Below are positions 18,248 through 27,875 of a DNA stretch of 64,000 nt, one piece after another. The translations under genes were made by a program, and so were the position numbers. Where the stretch lies: NCBI GenBank assembly GCA_002689995.1, contig NZIV01000011.1:91372-155371 (forward strand). Reading direction: 5' to 3'. Numbering within the stretch: the first letter of the stretch is position 1; every line of letters begins with the position of its first letter. This stretch comes from Fidelibacterota bacterium (GTDB lineage Bacteria; Fidelibacterota; Marinisomatia; SCGC-AAA003-L08; GCA-2689995). Under the pieces are notes generated by a model, which made no database searches, was not told where the DNA came from, and was given only the letters and a program-made list of their open reading frames with translations.

Positions 18248-19545
18248 TGAGTACAGAATTTAGAAAAGTAGCATTTCATACTTTAGGGTGTAAATTAAAT
18301 TTTACAGAATCTTCTATGCTAAAAAGTAGAATGATTGAAAAAGGATATCAATCTGTAAAATTTAATGATAAAGCTGATGTTTATGTAATTAACACATGTT
18401 CGGTTACAGATAATGCGGATAAAGAATGTAGAAAAATTATTCGTAGAGTAAAGCGGAATAATCCAAATTCAGTCATTGCAGTAATTGGTTGTTATGCACA
18501 ATTAAAGCCTGAAATTATAAGTCAAATTCCAGGTGTTAATTTAGTTTTAGGTGCAGAAGAAAAATTCAATTTATTAGATCATATCAATTCAATCCATGCA
18601 GACTCCCCTGTTTCTGTATTAAATGGAGATATTAAGCATGTTAGAGAGTTTTTTCCTTCTTATTCAAGAGGTGAAAGAACTAGGGCTTTTATGAAAGTTC
18701 AGGATGGGTGTGATTATAAATGTACTTTTTGTACAATTCCTTTAGCTCGTGGTAGAAGTAGGAGTCAATCTATTTCAAATACAATGAAAGTTGCACAAAA
18801 AATTTCTGAGAGTAATTATAAGGAAATTGTTTTAACTGGTGTGAATATAGGTGATTTTGGAAAAAATACCAATGAGTCATTTTTTGGTTTAGTCAAGGAA
18901 TTAGAGCAGTTGAATGATATTGAGAGAATTCGAATTTCATCTATTGAACCTAATTTATTAACAGATGAAATTATAGAATTTGTAGCAAATTCAGATAAAT
19001 TCATGCCTCATTTTCATATTCCACTCCAATCTGGATCTGATAAAGTTTTAAAATTAATGAAGCGAAGATACAGAACAGAGTTATATACAAATCGTATCCA
19101 AAAAATAAAATCTATGGTGCCAGATTGCGGAATAGGTGTTGATGTCATAGTTGGATTTCCAGGTGAAACTCAAAGTGATTTTTTGGATACATATCATTAT
19201 ATTGCAGATCTAGATGTATCCTATTTACATGTTTTTACTTACTCGGAGAGAGCTGATACAGCTGCGGTAAGTATGGATTACTCAGTTGACAAAATAGAGC
19301 GTGCCAATAGAAGCAAAATGCTTCATATTTTATCTAATAAAAAGAAAGAATTATTTTATACAAAACATGCAAATTCAATTCATGATGTTTTATTTGAGTC
19401 ATTTTTAAATGGGCAAAATATTGGTTGGACAAAAAATTATATTCGTGTAAATATTCAATCCGATAAAAATTTAGAAAATAAAATTGAAAGAGTCCATCTA
19501 AGTAATTTTAAAGGTCAATTAATGAATGGAGAATTAATAATATAA
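18247..19545 (+). CDS. mtaB: tRNA t6A37 methylthiotransferase MtaB
   Basis: A 432-residue radical-SAM methylthiotransferase that converts t6A37 to ms2t6A in tRNAs. The N-terminal MTTase domain carries cysteines at 15, 51 and 82 (LGCKLN, NTCSVT, IGCYAQ). The radical-SAM core carries C155, C159, C162 (CDYKCTFC), and a TRAM-like tail follows. TLGCKLN...ES favours MtaB over MiaB or RimO. I use ATG 18247, which overlaps the ATPase stop as TAATG. An in-frame TTG at 18229 would add six unremarkable residues. Confidence 0.92.
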   Translation: MSTEFRKVAFHTLGCKLNFTESSMLKSRMIEKGYQSVKFNDKADVYVINTCSVTDNADKECRKIIRRVKRNNPNSVIAVIGCYAQLKPEIISQIPGVNLVLGAEEKFNLLDHINSIHADSPVSVLNGDIKHVREFFPSYSRGERTRAFMKVQDGCDYKCTFCTIPLARGRSRSQSISNTMKVAQKISESNYKEIVLTGVNIGDFGKNTNESFFGLVKELEQLNDIERIRISSIEPNLLTDEIIEFVANSDKFMPHFHIPLQSGSDKVLKLMKRRYRTELYTNRIQKIKSMVPDCGIGVDVIVGFPGETQSDFLDTYHYIADLDVSYLHVFTYSERADTAAVSMDYSVDKIERANRSKMLHILSNKKKELFYTKHANSIHDVLFESFLNGQNIGWTKNYIRVNIQSDKNLENKIERVHLSNFKGQLMNGELII

Positions 19546-19552
19546 ATTGTAT

Positions 19553-20176
19553 ATGAATCGACCCTTTGTAGGAATTGCTGGAAATATTGGTGTAGGTAAG
19601 ACAACTTTTACCGAAATTGTATCCAAGAGATTTAACTGGAAATCATACTATGAATCTGTAATTGACAACCCTTATTTGAGTGATTTTTATGGGAATATGA
19701 AGCGATGGAGTTTTAATTTACAGATTTTCTTTCTTCATCACCGCTTTAAAACTCATATTAAAATGACGGATAGTAAATTAGGTGTAATTCAAGATAGAAC
19801 AATTTATGAGGATGTAGAAATATTTGCTCGAAACTTATTTGAAATGGGGTTTATGTCTAAAAGAGATTGGCAGACATATTGTGATTTATTTGAAAATATG
19901 ACATCATTTTTAAAAAAACCAGATTTAATAATATATTTGAAAGCCTCAACGGATACTTTAATGTCACGAATTAATTCAAGAGATAGAGACTTTGAACGAA
20001 ATATAAATCCTGAATATTTACATAGTTTGAATATTTCTTATGAAAAGTGGATTTTAAATTTGACTGAAATACCTGTTTATATTATAGAGTCTGATAATTT
20101 TAATATTTTCAATGAGCCTGAAAAACTAGATAAATATTGTGATGAAATACAGGCTAAGTTGGGATTGAAAAAATGA
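19553..20176 (+). CDS. Deoxynucleoside kinase (dAK/dGK family)
   Basis: A 207-residue kinase that phosphorylates deoxynucleosides in salvage. The P-loop is GNIGVGKTT at about 8-16. The QDRTIYEDVEIFA block matches the ERS/DRT-type substrate motif of the dNK family, and RINSRDRDFER is the LID region. Bacterial members prefer deoxyadenosine or deoxyguanosine. I chose ATG 19553 (MNRPFVGIAGN) because the TTG two codons earlier adds nothing to the fold. Its stop overlaps purN by four bases, placing salvage next to de novo purine genes. Confidence 0.87.
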   Translation: MNRPFVGIAGNIGVGKTTFTEIVSKRFNWKSYYESVIDNPYLSDFYGNMKRWSFNLQIFFLHHRFKTHIKMTDSKLGVIQDRTIYEDVEIFARNLFEMGFMSKRDWQTYCDLFENMTSFLKKPDLIIYLKASTDTLMSRINSRDRDFERNINPEYLHSLNISYEKWILNLTEIPVYIIESDNFNIFNEPEKLDKYCDEIQAKLGLKK

Positions 20177-20781
20177 ATATTGCTGTATTTGCATCTGGTA
20201 GAGGATCTAATTTTCAAGCTATTTATGCTCATATTAAATCCGGTAAAATAAATGCAAATGTTCGATGTTTAATTTCAAATAATCCTAGTGCCCCAGTAAT
20301 TGGTTTTGCAAAAAATAATAGAATTCAAACCTATATAATTGACGCAAAAGATGATGGACATTCAAAGCAGTTACTAGAAGTTCTTGATAAGCATAATACT
20401 CAATTAATTGTTTTAGCAGGATATATGAAGTTGATACAAAAGAATATAGTCAAAAAGTTTCATAATAAAATTATTAACATTCATCCTTCACTCTTACCAT
20501 CCTTTGGTGGAAAAGGATGCTATGGCATGAATGTCCATGAAAAAGTTTTTAAAAGTGGTGTAAAGTATACTGGTGCAACGGTACACTATGTTAATCAGAA
20601 TTATGATGAGGGACAAATTATTGCACAGGAACATATTTCTATTTCGCCTGAGGATTCTGCTGAAAATATTGCAACTAAAGTTCTAAAAATTGAACATAAA
20701 TTATTACCTGAAGTTGTGAAAAAAATTTGTGAAAACCAATTATATTGGATAAACAATAAACCATGGATAAGTAAACTTTAA
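20173..20781 (+). CDS. purN: Phosphoribosylglycinamide formyltransferase
   Basis: A 202-residue GAR transformylase transferring a formyl group from 10-formyl-THF to GAR. The N-terminal FASGRGSNFQA loop binds the phosphate. INIHPSLLPSFGG carries the catalytic His. TGATVHYVNQNYDEGQII carries the catalytic Asp (D in YDEG), and the Asn-His-Asp triad is therefore complete. It overlaps the kinase gene by four bases and is followed by purH after an AGGAG site. Confidence 0.94.
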   Translation: MNIAVFASGRGSNFQAIYAHIKSGKINANVRCLISNNPSAPVIGFAKNNRIQTYIIDAKDDGHSKQLLEVLDKHNTQLIVLAGYMKLIQKNIVKKFHNKIINIHPSLLPSFGGKGCYGMNVHEKVFKSGVKYTGATVHYVNQNYDEGQIIAQEHISISPEDSAENIATKVLKIEHKLLPEVVKKICENQLYWINNKPWISKL

Positions 20782-20785
20782 GGAG
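20781..20785 (+). promoter_or_regulatory. Shine-Dalgarno site supporting the purH TTG start
   Basis: AGGAG begins on the last base of the purN stop codon and ends six bases before TTG 20792. No ATG or GTG nearby gives the conserved N-terminus, so the site decides the TTG start. Confidence 0.75.
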
Positions 20786-20791
20786 TAAAAG

Positions 20792-22318
20792 TTGATAAAG
20801 TCCGCGCTAATTAGTGTCTGGAATAAAGATGGATTAGACGATTTAATTAAATTCTTAGATGAAAATAATATTGAAATAATCTCAACTGGTGGCACTCAAA
20901 GGTATATTGAATCAATCGGTGTTGACGTAACGCCTATTTCTGCAATCACAGGACAACCTGCTATTATGGATGGTAGAGTGAAAACTTTACATCCTAAAAT
21001 ATTTGGAGGTATTTTAGCTGATAGAAATAACCCAAATCATATGAACGATCTTAAAGAAATGAACGCAATTCCTATTGATTTAGTTGTTGTGAATTTCTAT
21101 CCATTTGTTAAGGAGGCAGTTTTAAAAAACTTAGAACTTAAAAAAGCAATTGAATATATTGATATCGGTGGCCCATCCATGATTCGCGCATCTGCTAAAA
21201 ATTATCATTCAGTAGTTTCGCTTTGTGACAATTCATTATTTCCTGAATTTATTGAATATTTTGAACGTACAAATGGAGTTTTTCCATTAGAATTAAGACG
21301 AAAATGGGCTTCAAAAGTATTTGAAATTACAAATATATATGAGTCATCAATATATAATTATTTTTCTCCTGAAAAGGAGCCCACGCCTAAATCACTTTCA
21401 ATTTCAGTAAATTTAAGTGAATCCTTAAGATATGGTGAAAACCCACATCAAACATCAGGATTCTATACAGAGATTGATAGCAATCTGCCTTGGACTCAAT
21501 TACAGGGAAAAAAGATGTCATACAACAATTATGCAGATATGGATTCTGCATTTAAAATTATGTGTGAATTTGAAGATAATTGTTGTGTCATTATTAAGCA
21601 TGCTAATCCATGTGGATTTGGACTTAGTAATTCAATTAAAGACTCTTATTTAAAGGCGATTTCAACGGATCCTATTAGTTATTTTGGTGGAATCGTTGGT
21701 TTAAATAAAATTGTTGATGCAGAAACTGCCAAGGAACTTGTAAAATCATTTTTAGAATGTATTATAGCTCCTGATTATACAGATGAAGCATTAGAAATTT
21801 TTAAATCAAAAAAGAATCTTAGAATAGTAACTCATTCTAAGGGAAATGACCAACACTTTAACTTAAGATCAGTTGCTGGTGGCTATTTATACCAGCAATC
21901 TGATTATTTTGAAGAAGTTATTCGAAATTGTGAGGTTGTTACAATTAAGAATCCGACTAATTCTGAATGGAAAGCGTTAGATATTGGATGGAAATTAGTC
22001 AGATTTGTAAAGTCAAATGGAATTGTCATTGCAAATTCTGAGCAACTGTTAGGTGTAGGCGCTGGCCAAATGTCACGTATTGATTCCGTAAAAATTGCTA
22101 TTAGAAAAGCAGGTGAAGCAGGTTTAAATTTAGATGGAGCAATATTAGCTTCTGATGCATTTTTCCCATTTTCTGATAGTTTAAATCTTGCAGGAAAACA
22201 TGGAATAAAATCCATTATTCAGCCTGGCGGATCAATAAAAGATAAAAATATTATTAATGAAGCAAATGAACTAGGGGTTTCAATGGTTATGACAGGAAAA
22301 AGGCATTTTTATCACTAG
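20792..22318 (+). CDS. purH: Bifunctional AICAR transformylase/IMP cyclohydrolase
   Basis: A 508-residue enzyme for the last two steps of IMP synthesis. The N-terminal MGS-like cyclohydrolase domain contains STGGT, GRVKTLHPKIFGG and LVVVNFYPF. The transformylase domain contains LRYGENPHQ, the catalytic KHANPCG (Lys-His) motif at about 269-275 and SDAFFPF. It is full length. It starts at TTG 20792, preceded by AGGAG. The stop TAG forms part of the mreB ribosome-binding site, so purine synthesis and cell-shape genes are tightly linked here. Confidence 0.96.
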   Translation: MIKSALISVWNKDGLDDLIKFLDENNIEIISTGGTQRYIESIGVDVTPISAITGQPAIMDGRVKTLHPKIFGGILADRNNPNHMNDLKEMNAIPIDLVVVNFYPFVKEAVLKNLELKKAIEYIDIGGPSMIRASAKNYHSVVSLCDNSLFPEFIEYFERTNGVFPLELRRKWASKVFEITNIYESSIYNYFSPEKEPTPKSLSISVNLSESLRYGENPHQTSGFYTEIDSNLPWTQLQGKKMSYNNYADMDSAFKIMCEFEDNCCVIIKHANPCGFGLSNSIKDSYLKAISTDPISYFGGIVGLNKIVDAETAKELVKSFLECIIAPDYTDEALEIFKSKKNLRIVTHSKGNDQHFNLRSVAGGYLYQQSDYFEEVIRNCEVVTIKNPTNSEWKALDIGWKLVRFVKSNGIVIANSEQLLGVGAGQMSRIDSVKIAIRKAGEAGLNLDGAILASDAFFPFSDSLNLAGKHGIKSIIQPGGSIKDKNIINEANELGVSMVMTGKRHFYH

Positions 22319-22321
22319 GAG
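22317..22321 (+). promoter_or_regulatory. mreB Shine-Dalgarno site overlapping the purH stop
   Basis: AGGAG lies within TAGGAG, sharing two bases with the purH stop codon and ending nine bases before ATG 22331. Confidence 0.65.
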
Positions 22322-22330
22322 TAAAAACTT

Positions 22331-23347
22331 ATGTTAAATCAAATTTCAAATATGATGGCCGGTGGTCATATTGCAATGGATCTAGGAACGGCAAATACGT
22401 TAATTTGGATAGAAGGGCAAGGAATTGTAGTGAATGAGCCATCTATTGTTGCTAAAAATACAATTACTGGTTCTGTAGTTGCTGTGGGTGATGAAGCCTA
22501 TGCTATGCTTGGTAGAACTCCAAGCGGAATTCAGACTATTCGTCCATTGAAAGATGGTGTAATCGCTGACTTTGATATGACGGATGGCATGATACAGGGA
22601 TTTGTTAAGAAGATGAATTTAAGTCGAATAGCACGTCCACGAATGGTTATCTGTATACCTTCAGGTGTAACGGATGTTGAAAGACGTGCGGTTAGAGACT
22701 CTGCTGAAAGAGCAAATGCAAGTGAAGTTCATTTAATTCAAGAGCCTATAGCTGCCGCGATTGGTGTTGGATTAGATATAAGTCAACCAAGAGGACATAT
22801 GATTATTGATATTGGTGGCGGTACAACAGAAATTGCAGTAATATCCTTGAATGACATAGTAGAGAGTGAAGCAATTAGAATCGCTGGTGATGAACAAAAT
22901 GAAGCAATAGTTGGTTGGTTCAGGAATGAACATAAATTAGATATTGGTTTAAGGACTGCTGAAAATATAAAATGCTCAGTTGGTTCTGCTATTCGTGAAA
23001 AAGGTATAATGATTAAAGTAAAGGGTCGTGATCTTGTCTCTGGTATTCCTAAAACAATGGAAGTCTCTTCTGATGAAATTCGTCAAGCATTAGCAGACAC
23101 TGTATATCAAATAACTCAAGCTGTGAAAGCTGCATTAGAGAAAACTCCACCTGAGCTGTCATCTGACATTATTGATTATGGTGTGATATTGACTGGAGGT
23201 GGCTCAAAACTTAAAGGACTTGACCAGCATATTAGAAATAAAACGGGATTGCCTGTTCACGTCGCGGAGGATCCTCTTTTATCCGTAGTCCGTGGAACAG
23301 GAAGAGTGCTAGAAGATATTAAGGCGTACAGTGAAGTCTTAATGTAA
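22331..23347 (+). CDS. mreB: Rod shape-determining actin MreB
   Basis: A 338-residue bacterial actin that guides the elongasome. The phosphate-1 motif is MDLGTANTLIW (about 16-26) and phosphate-2 is MIIDIGGGTTEIAVIS. The adenosine motif TGGGSKLKGL comes near the C-terminus, and VVAVGDEA is in subdomain Ia. The N-terminal stretch (MLNQISNMMAGG) could serve as a membrane-binding segment. It is the first of a canonical mreB-mreC-mreD-mrdA-rodA run in which every junction overlaps. Confidence 0.97.
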   Translation: MLNQISNMMAGGHIAMDLGTANTLIWIEGQGIVVNEPSIVAKNTITGSVVAVGDEAYAMLGRTPSGIQTIRPLKDGVIADFDMTDGMIQGFVKKMNLSRIARPRMVICIPSGVTDVERRAVRDSAERANASEVHLIQEPIAAAIGVGLDISQPRGHMIIDIGGGTTEIAVISLNDIVESEAIRIAGDEQNEAIVGWFRNEHKLDIGLRTAENIKCSVGSAIREKGIMIKVKGRDLVSGIPKTMEVSSDEIRQALADTVYQITQAVKAALEKTPPELSSDIIDYGVILTGGGSKLKGLDQHIRNKTGLPVHVAEDPLLSVVRGTGRVLEDIKAYSEVLM

Positions 23348-24123
23348 TGAACGCGTTGCGTCTTCTTTATTTATTTCGAGTTCATGTATTATTTTTTGTT
23401 GCTATAATTTTATCCCTCGTATTATACTTTTCAAATGAATCTAACTCTGTAAAATCTGTACAAGCTGATATTGCAGACATAGTATCTATAGTATTAAGTC
23501 CAAAAAAATGGTACCAAAATATTCTTAATACTAAAGAAAAAAATGAATATCTAATCCAATCTGTCAGTCAATTAAGACTACTAAATTCAGAGCTAATTCA
23601 TTTAAAATATGAAAATGACGAATTTCGAAAAATGTTAAACTTTAAAGAATCATCACCTTTGAGCTTGTTAGGATCTACAGTTGTAAATAATCAGTTATCT
23701 GGTTTTATTAAAACACTTACGCTGAATTCTGGAAAAAATGATGGCGTGCTGATTAATCTTCCAATCATTGATATGTATGGTTTAGTTGGAAAAACAATTA
23801 CTGTAGGAGATAGAGCAAGTTTAGTTCAGTTAATAACTGATAAAAATTTTAGAGTATCAGTAAAAACTGGTCAAAATTGGAATTTAGGATTATTTATACC
23901 AACTCATGGTAAATTTGGAAACATTGAAGGTATTCCTAAAAGTCAAAAAGTAGAGCCTGGAAATTTAGTGATAACATCAGGGATTTCAAAAATATACCCA
24001 AAGGATATTCCTGTTGCAAGAGTTGTTTCTGTTGAAGTTGATCTTGAGCGACCATTTCTTCAAATAGTCGCTGAAGTTAAAGCAGATATATATAATTCAG
24101 ACTATGTATTTATTATACAATGA
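23347..24123 (+). CDS. mreC: Rod shape-determining protein MreC
   Basis: A 258-residue single-pass periplasmic protein. A short cytoplasmic N-terminus and transmembrane helix (LYLFRVHVLFFVAIILSLVLYF) lead into a coiled coil around residues 60-95. Two small beta-barrel domains follow with GLVGKTI, VQLITDKNFRVSV and the late DLVITSG-like segment NLVITSGISKIYPKDIPV. It scaffolds PBP2/RodA. The start ATG overlaps the mreB stop (TAATG). Confidence 0.94.
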   Translation: MNALRLLYLFRVHVLFFVAIILSLVLYFSNESNSVKSVQADIADIVSIVLSPKKWYQNILNTKEKNEYLIQSVSQLRLLNSELIHLKYENDEFRKMLNFKESSPLSLLGSTVVNNQLSGFIKTLTLNSGKNDGVLINLPIIDMYGLVGKTITVGDRASLVQLITDKNFRVSVKTGQNWNLGLFIPTHGKFGNIEGIPKSQKVEPGNLVITSGISKIYPKDIPVARVVSVEVDLERPFLQIVAEVKADIYNSDYVFIIQ

Positions 24124-24605
24124 GTAAGGTAAAAAATAAATTTGCATTAATAATTTGGATATTAATCTTAGGGTTGCAAACATTTATACCGGCTTTTAAA
24201 TTTAATGAAATTGTAATCCAAGCTGATTTGATATTAGTTTTAATTACTTTCGTTTCCTTACAGTTAGGAGGTGAATTTGCTATTATTTTTGGATTTGTCA
24301 ATGGACTTATTCAAGATTTTTCAACACAAAATTCATTGCTAGGTATTTTGACATTATCAAAGTCTGTAGCTGTATATGGAATTCACTTTATTCAAAAGTA
24401 TGATACGATATGGGCTAGGGAGGTAAAAATGGTATATATTCTATCGGCTTATATGTTACATAATTTAATTTATTATTATTTTTATTTAGGTGCTAATATT
24501 CCATTTCTTTCAGCAGGTATTATTGTAGTTTTAATTCAGAGTATAATTTCATTTTTAATATTTATAGTATTTGAAAAAATACTTTTTAAGTCCAAGCTTC
24601 TTTAA
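24120..24605 (+). CDS. mreD: Rod shape-determining protein MreD
   Basis: A 161-residue hydrophobic protein with about five membrane helices and the typical glycine-rich second-half pattern (FGFVNGLIQDF, where the GLIQD segment is the most conserved part of MreD). It overlaps mreC (ATGA) and mrdA (TAATG). Assignment relies on both the sequence pattern and its position between mreC and mrdA. Confidence 0.92.
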   Translation: MSKVKNKFALIIWILILGLQTFIPAFKFNEIVIQADLILVLITFVSLQLGGEFAIIFGFVNGLIQDFSTQNSLLGILTLSKSVAVYGIHFIQKYDTIWAREVKMVYILSAYMLHNLIYYYFYLGANIPFLSAGIIVVLIQSIISFLIFIVFEKILFKSKLL

Positions 24606-26356
24606 TGCCTTTAAGTTTTGAATCTATCCCTAATTCTAGAAAAATTGGAATACTGTCCATATGTTTTGGTATTTATTTAACACTATTTTTTCAGTATTTT
24701 AACCTACAGGTTTTAAATTATCAGAAATATAAAAGACAAAGTGAAGATAATAGTATCCGGAAATTGTCTATAACGGCTCCTAGAGGAATTATATACGATC
24801 GTAATGGAATTCCATTAGTTGATAATATGCCAATTTATGAAGTGAAAGTTCGTCCAATTGATGTTACAGAAAAATTCGATTATTCAATTTTATCATCAGA
24901 GTTGAATTTTTTAGAAGATGAACTTAAAATTAAAATTCTTAAGGCAAAAAAATCAGGTGCTAAATTTCATCCGCAGTTATTGAAGCGTCATCTAGACTTT
25001 GAAATTATTTCAAGATTATCAGAAAATAAACTGAACTTACCCGGTCTTATATTTACAGAATTACCAGCAAGAATTTATCCTTCTGATGCAAAATTGACTC
25101 ATATTCTTGGGTATTTAAGAACAGTTTCTGAAGTCTTTTTAAAATCTGCGCCACCAGAGTTAAAATATGATTATGATGATGTACACGGTTCAGTAGGAAT
25201 TGAGCTTAATTACGAATCTATACTACGAGGCAAGAATGGTTTTGAATATCACCTCGTTGATAATATGGGTATAGATCATGGTATTCTTTTAGATGAAACA
25301 CGTAATTCGCCAAAAAAAGGTAAGCCACTTTATTTAACAATTGATCATCATTTGCAGGTTTTAATTGAAAGTTTATTAACAGAACATATAGGTGCCATTG
25401 TATGTAGTAATCCAAAAACTGGTGATATCTTAGCTATTGCAAGTTCACCAGATTATGATTTGGGTTCGTTTGTAGGGCCAATACCAATGGATTTATGGAA
25501 TAATTGGAATACAGATGAAAAACGTCCACTTTTTAATAGAGCTTTAAATGGATTATATCCACCAGGTTCAATATTGAAATTAGCAGCAGCAGCAATGCTA
25601 ATGGAAACTAAGAAAGTCACTCCAAATTGGAAGGTAAATTGCGGAGGTGTATATAATTTTGGTAACAGACAATATCATTGTTGGAAAGAAGATGGGCATG
25701 GTCAAATGAATTTAAAAGATGCTATTAAATATTCTTGTAATATTTATTTTTATCAATTAATCCAGTATTATGATGTTGATGAATGGGCTAGCTATATGAA
25801 TGATTTTGGCTTTGGAGAAAAAACAGGTATCGATTTAAAATTCGAAAAAATGGGAATAATTCCTACTCATAAATATTTAAATGATAAATATACTTCTAGA
25901 GGGTGGGCAGAGGGTAATTTATTAAGTTTTGTTTTAGGACAAGGTGATGTATTGACAACACCATTACAAGTTTTACATATGATTAACTTAATAGCAACAG
26001 AAGGTCAAGCAGGTAAATTAAGACTTGCAAAAATAAAACCATCTGAAATTGATACTTTATTATATTCCGATAGAACATGGACTTTTATTGATAATTCAAT
26101 GTGGCATGTGGTCAATGGAGAAAAGGGTACAGGAGAAAATGCAAAGCCTGGAATTGGAGTTGCAAAAGGTAAAACAGGAACAGCTGAAAATCCACATGGT
26201 GAACCTCATTCATGGTTTGCAGGTTATTCAACCTTAAAAAATGATGAGAAAATTAGTGTAGCAATTATTATTGAAAATGGTGGTAAAGGTTCACAAATAG
26301 CAGCACCTATGGCAAAGATAATATTTAATCATTTTGCAGGTCTAGATTATGATTAA
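24605..26356 (+). CDS. mrdA: Penicillin-binding protein 2 (elongasome transpeptidase)
   Basis: A 583-residue class B PBP. One N-terminal anchor (about 13-30) precedes the dimerisation domain (APRGIIYDRNGIPL) and a transpeptidase domain. The catalytic triad motifs are SILK (PPGSILKLAA, about 318-321), SCN (KYSCNIYFY) and KTGTAENPHG. HSWFAGY follows as in other PBP2s. It cross-links lateral-wall peptidoglycan with RodA, which begins inside its last eight bases. Confidence 0.95.
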   Translation: MPLSFESIPNSRKIGILSICFGIYLTLFFQYFNLQVLNYQKYKRQSEDNSIRKLSITAPRGIIYDRNGIPLVDNMPIYEVKVRPIDVTEKFDYSILSSELNFLEDELKIKILKAKKSGAKFHPQLLKRHLDFEIISRLSENKLNLPGLIFTELPARIYPSDAKLTHILGYLRTVSEVFLKSAPPELKYDYDDVHGSVGIELNYESILRGKNGFEYHLVDNMGIDHGILLDETRNSPKKGKPLYLTIDHHLQVLIESLLTEHIGAIVCSNPKTGDILAIASSPDYDLGSFVGPIPMDLWNNWNTDEKRPLFNRALNGLYPPGSILKLAAAAMLMETKKVTPNWKVNCGGVYNFGNRQYHCWKEDGHGQMNLKDAIKYSCNIYFYQLIQYYDVDEWASYMNDFGFGEKTGIDLKFEKMGIIPTHKYLNDKYTSRGWAEGNLLSFVLGQGDVLTTPLQVLHMINLIATEGQAGKLRLAKIKPSEIDTLLYSDRTWTFIDNSMWHVVNGEKGTGENAKPGIGVAKGKTGTAENPHGEPHSWFAGYSTLKNDEKISVAIIIENGGKGSQIAAPMAKIIFNHFAGLDYD

Positions 26357-27587
26357 ACAAATTATTAAGAGGTATATTAACTTTCCAAGGAATTTCAGTA
26401 TTTCGTTATCTATTTTTTTGCCTGTGATTTTTTTAGTAGGTATTAGTCTAACCATTTTATACGCTTCAAATCCGGATAGTCATAAAATGAGTTCATTTTT
26501 TGTAAGACAGACTACATGGCTGGTAATATCTATTTTTTTCTTTTTTATAATACAATTTATAAAACAGCATTTTTTTTACGAATATGCATATATTTTCTAC
26601 GGAATATTGCTTTTTTTAATTTTATTAACATATTTATTTAAGCCTATTGGAGGAGCTGCACGCTGGATATATATAGGGGGTTTCCAGTTTCAGCCGTCTG
26701 AACTTGGAAAAATGATTGTTGTTTTCACTATTGCAAAATATTTAACCGATTTAAGACAGTTAAAAGACATTTATAAATCTATATTTATATGCATGTTATT
26801 GTGCTCCATTCCTGCGCTTTTAGTTTTTAAACAGCCAGATTTAGGCACTGCATTAATTTATATATTTGCAGCAATACCCATGTTAGCTTGGCGAGGGTAT
26901 CGATTTTACAATCTTTTTGTGGTTTTTAGTCCCTTTTTAAGTATTGTTGCAGCTTCCAATCTAACTCTTTTTTCTATATGGATTGGTATAATTATAGTGG
27001 TTTTATATGCTACGCAACCTAGGTTAATTAGCGCAATTGGAACACTCATTGCTAATATATCATTTGGCGCTATATCGACAATTATATGGGACAAGCTTTA
27101 TCTGCATCAAAAAAATAGAATCCTAACATTTATTAATCCTGAATTAGATCCGACTGGAGCTGGTTATCAAATATTGCAATCAAAAACTGCAATTGGTTCT
27201 GGAGGTTTAAGTGGTGTTGGCCTCGGGCAAGGTACCCAGACTCATTTGAGATTTTTACCAGTTAAGAATTCCGATTTTATAATTTCTGTAATTGGTGAAG
27301 AATTTGGTCTTATTGGGATTTCATTAATAATAATTGCTTTTGGATTCTTGATATATTGGATGTTGAATTATTCACAGATAATTAGAAATCAGTTCGGAAG
27401 CTTATCGATTGTTGGGTTTGCCTCCATCTTATTTTTTCACTCTTTAGTAAATATGGGTATGGCAGTGGGTTTATTTCCAGTCACAGGATTACCGCTACCA
27501 TTTATTAGTTATGGGGGTACATTTTTGCTTTCTATGTTTTTAATACTTGGGGTAACTCAAAATATAATTAATAATAATTTTAAATAG
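26349..27587 (+). CDS. rodA: SEDS glycosyltransferase RodA
   Basis: A 412-residue polytopic lipid II polymerase of the elongasome. Diagnostic SEDS motifs are present: KPIGGAARWI and FQPSELGK in the first half, FKQPDLGTAL, then FIISVIGEEFGLIG and the C-terminal NMGMAVGLFPVTGLPLPFIS. The catalytic Asp is expected in the extracellular loop containing NSDFIISVIGEE. It ends the mre operon and is followed by a 288-base gap. Confidence 0.95.
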   Translation: MIKQIIKRYINFPRNFSISLSIFLPVIFLVGISLTILYASNPDSHKMSSFFVRQTTWLVISIFFFFIIQFIKQHFFYEYAYIFYGILLFLILLTYLFKPIGGAARWIYIGGFQFQPSELGKMIVVFTIAKYLTDLRQLKDIYKSIFICMLLCSIPALLVFKQPDLGTALIYIFAAIPMLAWRGYRFYNLFVVFSPFLSIVAASNLTLFSIWIGIIIVVLYATQPRLISAIGTLIANISFGAISTIIWDKLYLHQKNRILTFINPELDPTGAGYQILQSKTAIGSGGLSGVGLGQGTQTHLRFLPVKNSDFIISVIGEEFGLIGISLIIIAFGFLIYWMLNYSQIIRNQFGSLSIVGFASILFFHSLVNMGMAVGLFPVTGLPLPFISYGGTFLLSMFLILGVTQNIINNNFK

Positions 27588-27875
27588 TTACTAAAATTAC
27601 AGCTTCACATAATTAGTATTTATTAAGTTTTAATTCAAAAAATTAACTTTTAAACAACTTAGTTATTTGAAATGATTTAATCTTAAAGTAATTAGCTGGG
27701 ATACAACATTATAATTTTTAAATATAATTAAATTTCTTAATTGTTGAGTAAGTCCTAATTCTAACCATAAATTATAACTTTCTATTATTCGAATTTTTAA
27801 TTTATTTGGCGTGATAACCAAAAGACATTTCTCACTACTGTATCGCTTATTATTAATGAAATAAGAAAGAAATTT
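27588..27875. other. Intergenic region after rodA
   Basis: These 288 very AT-rich bases separate the mre operon from the GT5-like gene. I see no tRNA-like fold and no strong GC hairpin followed by a T run. A reverse-strand open frame of 73 codons (27663-27884) lacks a recognisable ribosome-binding site and any family resemblance. A promoter for the next unit probably lies here, but I cannot pinpoint it. Confidence 0.5.
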